Below are positions 17,022-24,854 of a stretch of 64,000 nt of DNA, one piece after another. Each line of letters begins with the position of its first letter. The first letter of the stretch is position 1. Location: NCBI GenBank assembly GCA_002477955.1, contig DLLE01000052.1, forward strand, positions 1-64,000. The letters are read 5' to 3'. Made by a program: the position numbers and the translations under genes. This DNA comes from Treponema sp. UBA7570. Lineage in GTDB: Bacteria > Spirochaetota > Spirochaetia > Treponematales > Treponemataceae. Below the pieces are notes generated by a model that searched no databases, was not told the origin of the DNA, and worked only from the letters and a program-made list of their open reading frames with translations.

Positions 17022-17630
17022 ATGAACTATGAAAATGTTTATGAAGAAAAAAAACTTTTGCGTTCAAAAATGCGGAAGCTTTTAAAAGAAAGATATTCTG
17101 ATTTAAAAAACATTCAGGCTGCTGGAAATTCCGCCGCTCAAAAAATCATTTTATCTGAAGAATTTAAAAATTCGGATTTAATTTTTTCTTATATTCCCTA
17201 TGGATTTGAAATTGATCCCAGTTTTCTTGTCGAGATTGCCTGGAAAAACGGAAAAACTGTCTGTGTTCCTCGCGTTGTTTCGGATTCAAATTTGATGGAT
17301 TTTTATTTTTTAGATTCAAAACTTTCTCTTCAAAATCAGCTCGAAAGCGGAGCCTTTGGAATTTTAGAGCCAAAACTGACCTTAAGAAAAGTTTTTACGG
17401 ATTCTTCTCTAAGAGACAAAAAAATTTTTATGGTGGTTCCTGGCCTTGCTTTTTCTAAAGACGGAGCTAGGCTAGGAAAGGGAAAAGGCTTTTACGACCT
17501 TTATCTTCCCCGGCTTTTAAAAACTGGTTGCTCGCTTTTTACCGCGGGGTTTGCTTATTGTGAGCAAATTGTCGAAAATATTCCTGTCGAAAAGACTGAC
17601 TTTTTTTTGGACAGAATTTTTACGCCTTGA
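17022..17630 (+). CDS. 5-formyltetrahydrofolate cyclo-ligase
   Basis: A 202-residue enzyme that converts 5-formyl-THF to 5,10-methenyl-THF using ATP. It contains the N-terminal basic LLRSKMRKLLKER, SYIPYGFEIDP, CVPRVV, and the hallmark VVPGLAFSKDGARLGKGKGFYD that binds ATP and folate. An upstream in-frame TTG at 17010 is rejected in favour of the ATG at 17022, which has AGGA 5 bases before it. It converges on the M16 gene with 3 bases between the stops. Confidence 0.92.
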   Translation: MNYENVYEEKKLLRSKMRKLLKERYSDLKNIQAAGNSAAQKIILSEEFKNSDLIFSYIPYGFEIDPSFLVEIAWKNGKTVCVPRVVSDSNLMDFYFLDSKLSLQNQLESGAFGILEPKLTLRKVFTDSSLRDKKIFMVVPGLAFSKDGARLGKGKGFYDLYLPRLLKTGCSLFTAGFAYCEQIVENIPVEKTDFFLDRIFTP

Positions 17631-17633
17631 AAA

Positions 17634-20432
17634 TTATTTTTTTGTGTCAGCAGAATAAATTCTCATCCGCGGAAAATTCTCCAGATACGAACTAAAAACA
17701 AGATAGTAATCTTCTGCCGTTGCCTTGTTTACTGCTTCGTATTGATCTAAATATAACTCTGGATTGCCGGATGCAAGACCTTTTTGAATTAAAAATGCCG
17801 TTCCTTCATTTGTTGAAGTTTTTTCGAGTTCATTTATAATCCACAGATTTTCAAGCTTAGCTAAAAAATCATTTTTTTCTAAATCTTTAACCCCTTGTGT
17901 GTCAGTATTTATTATTTTTTTGAGTTCCTGAGAAATTTCTTTTATAGTCTGCTCGTAAATTTTTTCGGTCTGAAGATAGTGCTTGATTTTTGTAATTACG
18001 ATTTGTGCATAAGGCAAATCCGAATCTGCTGGAAAAACTTTTACTTCCTGCACAAATTCTTCAAGTTTTTTTTGAAGACTGTCTTTTAAAAAATAGAGAA
18101 GCGCGTTAAAAATCGCATTGTCGGTCGAAGAGATGTCTGGCGCTTCGAGCATAAACAAAAGAGGGTCAGAAAAATCTGTCGTCGGAATTAAAATCGCAGG
18201 TCTAGGTCCTGCCTTGTCGGCGCTTACGTCCGTAAAAAACTGGTGACGGAGCGGAATTCTCTTTATTTTTTTTGGAAGCGGAAGTTTTTTTACCTTTAAC
18301 TGAATGTTTTGTGTTTGTGAAAGACTTTTCAGTTCTCCAAAAGTTGAATTTAACGAGGCTTTTAATTCTTTTGTCTGATGAATTCCTCCAGTCAAAATAA
18401 TCGAAAATCTGGTGCAGTCCAAAATTTTTGGATATGCGGCTTGAATTTCTGTAAATTCCATCTGGGCCGGTTTGTCTTTTGTGTCTTCGTAAAGAGCGGA
18501 AACTGGTTTTTCGTATATTGTCCGTACGGCTTCGCACAAAAGCTGAAAATCCGCAGAACCTGTTTTTATTCGCCATTGTGCACGCAGATCGTAACTGATT
18601 CCGTCTGCAAGGGCCGGACTGATGTCGCCAAAAATCGTGCAGTAAGCCATTGTTTCGAGGCAGGTGTTAATGTCTTTTGCTGAGCAGTTCACCGTCAAAA
18701 CGGAATCCTCTGAATTTGTCCGGGCATTTACGCTTGCCTGCGAATTTAGTTTTCCGGTTTTGTAAAGTTCGTCCATTTGCCATTGAATCATTGCCGAAAG
18801 CGAATTTGTCAGCACAGAAGCAAGTCCGGCATTTTTTTCTGCAAAAAGCAGTTCTCCTCCGGCAATCGAAAGCATTACGGTCGCTGTATTTTTTGAAGAA
18901 GAGCTTTTTATTGTTACTGGAATTCCGTTTTTTAAGGTGAATTGGGAGAATTCTTCCCTGCTTTTTTGAATAAATCGTCTGGCAGAAAAGTTAAAATCTT
19001 CTTCTGACGGCGATTTTTCTTTTTTATTTTGCAAATTTTGTCCATTTATAAAATTTTTGTATTGTGGCAAAAGATACCATGCGCCGTTTTTTTGGGTAAT
19101 TCTTTCGTAACCGTATTTTTTAAATTCATCCGAATATTTTGTGTAATTTTTTGTATTGCAAAGAATAAAAACGTAAGGTTTTGAATTTTCGTATGATTCG
19201 TTGAGTTTTTCGGCAGAAATCGAATTCAATTTGTCGTTTTTGGAAAAAAAATCTTCCGCCAGACCGCCGCTTGTCCGGTTAAAAATTGCAAGATTTTTCA
19301 TAAGAAGCGTAGAGTTGTCAGAAATTTTTGCGAATGAACTGTTTATTTCCCGGAGAACGGATTCTGCTTCTTGAGAGGAAATTCTCTCTTTTTCCCGCGA
19401 CATTTCTAAAAAAAGTTCTCCCTGAACCGCAGGTCCAACCTTTGTTTTTTCGCAAATTGCCTGAATTATGAGTTTTTCGCGGCTGTTTTGCGGAACGGAC
19501 GAAACGTCCATATATTCTGGAGAGCGGATTGCAAGATTTCTTTGTTTTAAAAGCAATTTTTTAAAAGACGAATTATTTTTGTTAAAAACGGCAGCCATCA
19601 ATTCTGCTTCTTCTGGAAAAAAATCCGTGTATTGAAGGACAATCTGCGTCAAATCCGGCGAAAGCTGGTCGTCTGTAATTACAAATTTTTTCTGAATTTT
19701 TTGATTTTCCGGAATTTTAAATTTTTTTTCTTCGGAAAAATGATTTTGTGAGCGGCGGACTGGCTTTTCAAAATATTTTTTTGCCAGGGAAAGGGCTGTC
19801 TTTTCTGTTATGTTGCCGCTTATGTAGAGAATTGCGTTTTGCGGACTGTAATATTCATCTTGAATTTGAGTTAAAATTGTGCGCGCTTCGTTTATTGAAA
19901 GTGAATTAAAATTTTGTGGGAAAATTCCGTTTTCGGTTTTCCACGGCTCTTCATAAAGAATTCTGCTGTCGATTGCCTGGTTTATAAATCTTTCTGTTGA
20001 AGAACAAAATTCCTTAAGAGAAAGCTGGGATTTTTTTAGTTCTTCGTTCAGTTTTTTGTCGGAGATAAAATTCGGCTTAAAATATTCTGCAAAGTCAATG
20101 AAAATTTTTTCGGTTTGGGCAGGAGCCGCTGTCTTTTCGATTTTTACACAGTCTGGTGAAATTTCGAGTCCCAAAAGGTTTGCATAAAGCGAAAAAAATC
20201 CGGCATTTTGTGGATTTTGTCTTTTTGTTCCGGCTTTTATGTTCAGTTCGATTCTGACTGTGGCAGTCGCTTCGTCTTCCAAAAAAAAGATTTTAAAACC
20301 GTTTTCGAGCGTGAATGTTTTTATGTCGTTTTGAGAAAATGAAAATAAAAAAACTGCATTCAAAAAAAATAGAATTCCTGCAAATTTTTTTTTTGTTTTG
20401 AAAGAATTGCAAAAAATTGAAGAAAATTTCAT
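17634..20432 (-). CDS. M16 (insulinase) family protein without a zinc site
   Basis: A 932-residue exported protein with a signal-like N terminus (about 1-33, ending in FSFSQ). It has the M16 layout of repeated alpha/beta domains: LENGFKIFFLEDEATATVRIELNIKAG (about 42-68), the subdomain YYSPQNAILYISGNIT, and a second half starting near residue 510 with LKNGIPVTIKSS. The HxxEH zinc motif expected near residue 80 is replaced by NAGFFSLYANLL, and the second half (GLASVLTNSL) lacks it too. It is therefore probably non-catalytic, unless it works with a partner encoded elsewhere. Confidence 0.78.
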   Translation of the reverse strand: MKFSSIFCNSFKTKKKFAGILFFLNAVFLFSFSQNDIKTFTLENGFKIFFLEDEATATVRIELNIKAGTKRQNPQNAGFFSLYANLLGLEISPDCVKIEKTAAPAQTEKIFIDFAEYFKPNFISDKKLNEELKKSQLSLKEFCSSTERFINQAIDSRILYEEPWKTENGIFPQNFNSLSINEARTILTQIQDEYYSPQNAILYISGNITEKTALSLAKKYFEKPVRRSQNHFSEEKKFKIPENQKIQKKFVITDDQLSPDLTQIVLQYTDFFPEEAELMAAVFNKNNSSFKKLLLKQRNLAIRSPEYMDVSSVPQNSREKLIIQAICEKTKVGPAVQGELFLEMSREKERISSQEAESVLREINSSFAKISDNSTLLMKNLAIFNRTSGGLAEDFFSKNDKLNSISAEKLNESYENSKPYVFILCNTKNYTKYSDEFKKYGYERITQKNGAWYLLPQYKNFINGQNLQNKKEKSPSEEDFNFSARRFIQKSREEFSQFTLKNGIPVTIKSSSSKNTATVMLSIAGGELLFAEKNAGLASVLTNSLSAMIQWQMDELYKTGKLNSQASVNARTNSEDSVLTVNCSAKDINTCLETMAYCTIFGDISPALADGISYDLRAQWRIKTGSADFQLLCEAVRTIYEKPVSALYEDTKDKPAQMEFTEIQAAYPKILDCTRFSIILTGGIHQTKELKASLNSTFGELKSLSQTQNIQLKVKKLPLPKKIKRIPLRHQFFTDVSADKAGPRPAILIPTTDFSDPLLFMLEAPDISSTDNAIFNALLYFLKDSLQKKLEEFVQEVKVFPADSDLPYAQIVITKIKHYLQTEKIYEQTIKEISQELKKIINTDTQGVKDLEKNDFLAKLENLWIINELEKTSTNEGTAFLIQKGLASGNPELYLDQYEAVNKATAEDYYLVFSSYLENFPRMRIYSADTKK

Positions 20433-20571
20433 AGCTCAATTATAGAAGATTTAGCCGAACAGTTCTATTTTTTTGATATTTTCTGTAGAATAAAAAAGTT
20501 AAAATTCATCGAATTTCTAAAAACTGCGGTTTTTAGAAGCATTTTATTGCGGAGAAGAGGATGACGGAAAA

Positions 20572-22746
20572 ATGCCGGTAATTACATTAAAAGAAAAAAA
20601 AACAGAAACAAAAATTCCTGAAAATCTTGCTGAAATTTTAAAGTCGAAAAGACATTTGACTGAGCAGGAAATTGCAGTTTTAAAAGCAAACGGAAATACA
20701 AACAGCGACAGTTTGTGGCAGAATGTTTTTGTTTCCGCAAGGGACGGAGAGTTTGACGCGGGCTTAATCCGTTCTTCAGAAATCCATGGTTTTTTAATTT
20801 TGGGCAGGCTTGTTCCTTCAACCTTGAAATTTCACGATCTCGTTCTCGAAACTGGAATTTACAGTTCTTATGTGGAAAATGTTGTTTTGGAGGATGATGT
20901 TGCAATAAGAAATGTTGCCTATCTTTTAAATTACAGAATCGGTACGCGCTCTATTATTTTTAACGTGCAGGAAATGAGCTGCACAAACCATTCAAAATTC
21001 GGCAATGGAATTTTAAAAAACGGCGAATCTGAAAAAGTCCGCGTATGGATTGGAGTTGGAAACGAAAATGACGGAAGGGCGGTCTTGCCTTTTGAAGGCA
21101 TGATTCCTGCCGACGCCTACATTTGGAGCCGCTATAGAGAAGATTCTGAATTGCAGAAGCGTTTTGTTGAACTTACCGAGTATGGCCAGTCAAAAGAGCT
21201 CGACTCTTTTGGAATTGTTGAAAATGATGCCGTAATAAAAAATTCGACTTTGATAAAAGACGCAAAAATCGGCGCGCATTGCTATATAAAAGGCGCGCTC
21301 AAGTTAAAAAACATTACTGTTCTTTCGAGCGAAGATGAGCCGAGCCAGATTGGTGAAGGCGTTGAGCTTGTAAACGGAATTCTGGGATTTGGTTCAAAAG
21401 TATTTTATCAGGCGGTTGCCGTAAGGTTTATAATCGGCAGAAACTGTCAGTTAAAATACGGAGCAAGGCTTTTGAATTCTGTTTTGGGCGATAATTCTAC
21501 CGTAAGTTGCTGCGAAATTTTAAACAATTTGATTTTTCCATTTCATGAGCAGCATCATAATTCTTCGTTTCTTATTGCTTCTACAATTTGCGGTCAGTCG
21601 AACATTGCTTCTGGAGCTACAATCGGCTCAAACCACAATTCTCGCTCTCCTGACGGCGAAATGTTTGCAGGAAGAGGTTTTTGGCCGGGACTTTGTTCTG
21701 ATTTTAAGCATAATTCCCGTTTTGCAAGCTTTACTCTTGTTTCAAAGGGAAGTTATCAGAACGAACTGAACATAAAATATCCTTTTTCTCTTGTTGCATC
21801 GAACGGCAACCAAAAATGTATAACGATTATTCCTGCATACTGGTTTTTGTACAATATGTATGCAATTTCTCGCAACAAGTCAAAATTCTTTAAGCGCGAC
21901 AAACGTTTTGTAAAAGTTCAGCACATCGAAACAGATCCTCTTGCGCCGGATTCAATTCAGGAAGTTGTATCTGCGCTCAGCCGGATAATTGAGCTGACTG
22001 GAGAATATCTTGTAAAAAAAGGTTTGGAAAAAGCCGTAAGCGCAAAATCGCCGGAAGAGCTTTATAATGTTACAAAAGATTTTCTCCATCAAAATTCTGG
22101 CGTTGAAGTTACATTGTGCGACCCTGAAGCTCAAAAAAAATACGGAGCGGAAATTCACAAGCCGATTCGCGCATATAAAATGTACCGAAAAATCGTCAAG
22201 TATTTTGCTTGTTCTGTTCTTGTTGACTACTGCACGCTTTACAATACTCAGATTGATCGCGAAGAATTAAAAGTTATTACGACTCAGTTTCCGCTTTATA
22301 CGCAATGGCTCAATGTTGGAGGCCAGATAATTCCTCAGAAAAAAATTGAAGAGCTTTTTGAAAATATAAAATCTCACAAAATTGAAAACTGGCGGCAAGT
22401 TCACGATTTTTACGACAAATGCGAAAAAGAATATCTGATTTACCGGACAAACTATGCAATTTACCTTTTGGAAAGGCTTTATTCGATGAAAGTGCGGAAC
22501 TTTACTCCAGAAATTTTCAACGATATTATCAGCGATGTTGTTTTGGTGAGCAACGAAATGATGAATGCGGCACATTCGTCCCGCGAGAAAGACTTTACCG
22601 ATGAATTTAGAAAAATTACTTTCCGCAATGACGAGGAAATGTCGGCAGTTCTTGGAAAAATTGAAGACAATGAATTTTTGACAGAAATGAAAGAGAAAAC
22701 TCAAAGATTTAATGAAGCCTTGCTTAATCTCTTTAATATAGATTAA
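20572..22746 (+). CDS. DUF4954 family protein with left-handed beta-helix region
   Basis: A 724-residue protein. The central part (about 70-370) has hexapeptide-like repeats (VVLEDDVAIRNVAYLLNYRIG, IGAHCYIKGALKL, IGRNCQLKYGARLLNS, GSNHNSRSPDGEMFAGRGFWPG) typical of left-handed beta-helix acyl- and nucleotidyltransferases. The C-terminal half is helical with no motif I recognise. I associate it with DUF4954, found in spirochaetes and Bacteroidetes; its function is unknown. The start follows a GGAGAAGAGG region at 20551-20560. It lies just upstream of the leu attenuator. Confidence 0.6.
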   Translation: MPVITLKEKKTETKIPENLAEILKSKRHLTEQEIAVLKANGNTNSDSLWQNVFVSARDGEFDAGLIRSSEIHGFLILGRLVPSTLKFHDLVLETGIYSSYVENVVLEDDVAIRNVAYLLNYRIGTRSIIFNVQEMSCTNHSKFGNGILKNGESEKVRVWIGVGNENDGRAVLPFEGMIPADAYIWSRYREDSELQKRFVELTEYGQSKELDSFGIVENDAVIKNSTLIKDAKIGAHCYIKGALKLKNITVLSSEDEPSQIGEGVELVNGILGFGSKVFYQAVAVRFIIGRNCQLKYGARLLNSVLGDNSTVSCCEILNNLIFPFHEQHHNSSFLIASTICGQSNIASGATIGSNHNSRSPDGEMFAGRGFWPGLCSDFKHNSRFASFTLVSKGSYQNELNIKYPFSLVASNGNQKCITIIPAYWFLYNMYAISRNKSKFFKRDKRFVKVQHIETDPLAPDSIQEVVSALSRIIELTGEYLVKKGLEKAVSAKSPEELYNVTKDFLHQNSGVEVTLCDPEAQKKYGAEIHKPIRAYKMYRKIVKYFACSVLVDYCTLYNTQIDREELKVITTQFPLYTQWLNVGGQIIPQKKIEELFENIKSHKIENWRQVHDFYDKCEKEYLIYRTNYAIYLLERLYSMKVRNFTPEIFNDIISDVVLVSNEMMNAAHSSREKDFTDEFRKITFRNDEEMSAVLGKIEDNEFLTEMKEKTQRFNEALLNLFNID

Positions 22747-22749
22747 GTC

Positions 22750-22778
22750 TTGCAATTTTTTTTGTAAAACTGCATAAT
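22750..22778 (+). promoter_or_regulatory. leuL-leuA promoter
   Basis: TTGCAA at 22750-22755, 17-base spacer, CATAAT at 22773-22778. The predicted start falls at about 22785, the A of the leader-peptide ATG. The ilvB promoter has the same -10 hexamer and spacing. Confidence 0.65.
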
Positions 22779-22784
22779 AAAAAT

Positions 22785-22838
22785 ATGAATTCTTTATCAC
22801 TACTTCTACAGCTAGAAACTTTTCTCGTTAGGGCCTAA
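22785..22838 (+). CDS. leuL: leucine leader peptide of the leuA attenuator
   Basis: A 17-residue ORF, MNSLSLLLQLETFLVRA, with six Leu. The Leu codons (TTA, CTA, CTT, CTA, CTA, CTC) include several CTA, which seems uncommon in the neighbouring genes. No Shine-Dalgarno lies upstream; the ATG coincides with the predicted transcription start, so translation is probably leaderless. The stop TAA is part of the antiterminator strand described next. The role is to sense charged tRNA-Leu by ribosome stalling. Confidence 0.82.
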   Translation: MNSLSLLLQLETFLVRA

Positions 22839-22911
22839 GCAAATCGGGTAGTGTAGAATATTATTTTTGCATTTAGAAGACCTGGTGCTTTAGGCGCCGG
22901 GTCTTTTTTTT
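22833..22911 (+). promoter_or_regulatory. leuA transcription attenuator (antiterminator and terminator)
   Basis: Terminator: AGACCTGGTGC (22878-22888) with GCGCCGGGTCT (22894-22904), then eight T. Antiterminator: GCCTAAGC (22833-22840, containing the leader stop) with GC-T-TTAGGC (22887-22895), 8 pairs with one bulge. A ribosome reaching the stop hides GCCTAA, so the terminator forms. A ribosome stalled at Leu codons leaves it free and allows readthrough. CACTACTTCTACA (22798-22810) can also pair with GTAGTGTAGAA (22848-22858). Confidence 0.8.
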
Positions 22912-22947
22912 ATCCAATGAATATTTTTGCGGATTATAGGGGGAAAA

Positions 22948-24618
22948 ATGAACGCATCAAAGTACAGACCGGTTATTCAGCCGGCATTGAAGAACAGAAA
23001 GTGGCCGGATCAGCGCATTACAAAAGCACCTGTTTGGTGTTCAGTTGATTTGCGCGATGGAAATCAGGCTTTAATCGACCCGATGGGAGTTGAGACAAAA
23101 CTGGCGTATTTTGACCTTCTTGTAAAAATCGGCTTTAAGGAAATTGAAATTTGTTTTCCGTCTGCGAGCGATACTGAATTTGAATTCTGTCGCCGTCTTA
23201 TCGAAGAAAATCATATTCCTGACGATGTTTCGATTCAGGTTTTGTGCCAGGCCCGTGAGCATTTAATCCGCCGCACAATGGAAGCAATTAAAGGTGCGCC
23301 GAATGTTATCTTCCATATTTATAATTCGACATCTCCGGCTCAGCGCAAATATACTTTTAATAAATCAAAAGAAGAAATCATAAAAATTGCTGTTGACGGT
23401 GTAAAGTGCATAAAAGAATGCATGAAAGATTTACCGGAGGAAGAGCGAAATAAAATTCGCCTTGAATATTCTCCAGAAAGTTTTTCAATGACAGAACTTG
23501 ACTATGCAGTTGAAATCTGCGAAGCCGTAAAAAAAGAATGGGGAACAAGTCCTGACAAAAAAATCATCTTTAATCTGCCGACTACAGTTGAGTGCTATAC
23601 CGCGAATGTTTATGCAGATTCAATTGAATACTTTGCTGAGCATATTTCTGACCGCGAAAATGTTGTAATTTCGACACACTGCCACAATGACCGCGGAACA
23701 GGAGTTGCTTCGTGCGAGCTTGCCCTTATGGCTGGTGCTGACCGTGTTGAAGGTTGTCTTTTTGGAAACGGTGAACGTACTGGAAACCTTGACATTGTGA
23801 CTGTCGCCCTCAATATGTTTGCAGAAGGCGTTGATCCTAAGCTTGATTTTTCTGATTTGCCTGAAATTGCGGATTCTTATCAGGAATTTACAAAAATGGA
23901 TATTCCTCCCCGTACTCCTTATGCCGGCGGTCTTGCATACACGGCGCTTTCTGGCGGACATCAGGATGCTATTGCAAAAGGACTTTCTGCCCGCGATAAA
24001 ATGCCAAAAGACGCAGTTTGGGATGTTCCGTATCTTCTTATTGATCCGAAAGATATTGGCCGCAAATACGAAGGTATTATCAGAATCAATTCTCAGTCCG
24101 GAAAGGGAGGCGCAAGTTTTATTCTGGAGCACAATTTTGGCTATGCTGTTCCAAAGGCAATGCAGCCGGCAGTTGGAAATTTGATAAAGGCGGAAAGCGA
24201 CAAAGCTCAGCGTGAGCTTAAGCCTGAAGAAATTTTGCGCTTTTTTGAGAAGCAGTGGCTTGAGAATAAATCTCGTCTCGAAATTATTGATCTTGCAACG
24301 ACAATGATTGGAAGCTCTGGTTCGGAAGAAGTTGTTTCTGTCCGTGGCGTAATAAAATGCAATGGAGAACAAGTTTCTATAGGTGCAAAAGGAAACGGGC
24401 CTCTCGATGCCTTTGTTGCCGCCCTCCGTGAAACAAAAATTCCTAACTTTAATATTGCTGCTTTCCACGAACATTCTGTTGGCGAAGGTTCTGATACTTC
24501 GGCTATTGCTTATGTTCAGATTATGGAAGAAAACGGAAAACAAGTTTGGGGTGTAGGAAAATCAAGCAACGTTGGAAGAGCGGGAATTGCGGCTGTTGTT
24601 TCTGCCTTAAACCAATAG
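22948..24618 (+). CDS. leuA: 2-isopropylmalate synthase, long (actinobacterial/yeast-like) form
   Basis: First committed step of leucine synthesis: condenses acetyl-CoA with 2-oxoisovalerate. The 556-residue protein starts with an N-terminal extension (RKWPDQRITKAPVWCSVDLRDGNQAL), typical of the long LeuA class rather than the E. coli class. It has metal ligands in STHCHNDRGTGVA, GNGERTGN, and a C-terminal LeuA regulatory domain from about residue 430 (VSVRGVIKCNGEQVSIGAKGNGPLDA). The open frame begins at a TTG at 22927, but the ATG at 22948 has AGGGGG just upstream. leuB, leuC and leuD are not nearby. Confidence 0.95.
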   Translation: MNASKYRPVIQPALKNRKWPDQRITKAPVWCSVDLRDGNQALIDPMGVETKLAYFDLLVKIGFKEIEICFPSASDTEFEFCRRLIEENHIPDDVSIQVLCQAREHLIRRTMEAIKGAPNVIFHIYNSTSPAQRKYTFNKSKEEIIKIAVDGVKCIKECMKDLPEEERNKIRLEYSPESFSMTELDYAVEICEAVKKEWGTSPDKKIIFNLPTTVECYTANVYADSIEYFAEHISDRENVVISTHCHNDRGTGVASCELALMAGADRVEGCLFGNGERTGNLDIVTVALNMFAEGVDPKLDFSDLPEIADSYQEFTKMDIPPRTPYAGGLAYTALSGGHQDAIAKGLSARDKMPKDAVWDVPYLLIDPKDIGRKYEGIIRINSQSGKGGASFILEHNFGYAVPKAMQPAVGNLIKAESDKAQRELKPEEILRFFEKQWLENKSRLEIIDLATTMIGSSGSEEVVSVRGVIKCNGEQVSIGAKGNGPLDAFVAALRETKIPNFNIAAFHEHSVGEGSDTSAIAYVQIMEENGKQVWGVGKSSNVGRAGIAAVVSALNQ

Positions 24619-24720
24619 CTTACGCCGGATGCGAAAGGCTTTAGTTGCCGCGGCAAAACGATGAAACGTTCTGCCGCGGCAATGAGCGTGAGCGAACCTG
24701 TAGCAGCCGGTTTTTGAGAA
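24619..24720 (+). repeat. GC-rich intergenic repeat, family C copy 2
   Basis: Begins at the base after the leuA stop with CTTACGCCGGATGC and ends with AGCAGCCGGTTTTTGA. Both ends match, inverted, the element at 16161-16236. The interior holds TTGCCGCGGCAA and a second TGCCGCGGCA, self-complementary blocks that can form a hairpin. No coding character. Confidence 0.65.
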
Positions 24721-24807
24721 AAATGTCTGGCAAAACGCCGGATATTTTTTTTAAGAAATGTGTCGTCCTGCAAAAAATTAAAACTTTTTTGATATATCAA
24801 CTTTTTT

Positions 24808-24836
24808 TTGACACTTGCATAGCATTTAGATAAAAT
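24808..24836 (+). promoter_or_regulatory. chemoreceptor promoter
   Basis: TTGACA at 24808-24813, 17-base spacer, TAAAAT at 24831-24836. Predicted start near 24843 leaves a 12-base leader containing AAAGG. Confidence 0.7.
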
Positions 24837-24854
24837 CGTAACAAAGGTATATAA

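Noticed and set aside
22785..22911. T-box riboswitch for leuA
   Set aside because: No T-box sequence (AGGGTGGNACCGCG-like) or specifier stem; the Leu-rich ORF with stop-codon antiterminator explains the region better.
24645..24833. 62-residue open frame after leuA
   Set aside because: Covers a family C repeat and the chemoreceptor promoter; no coding signals.
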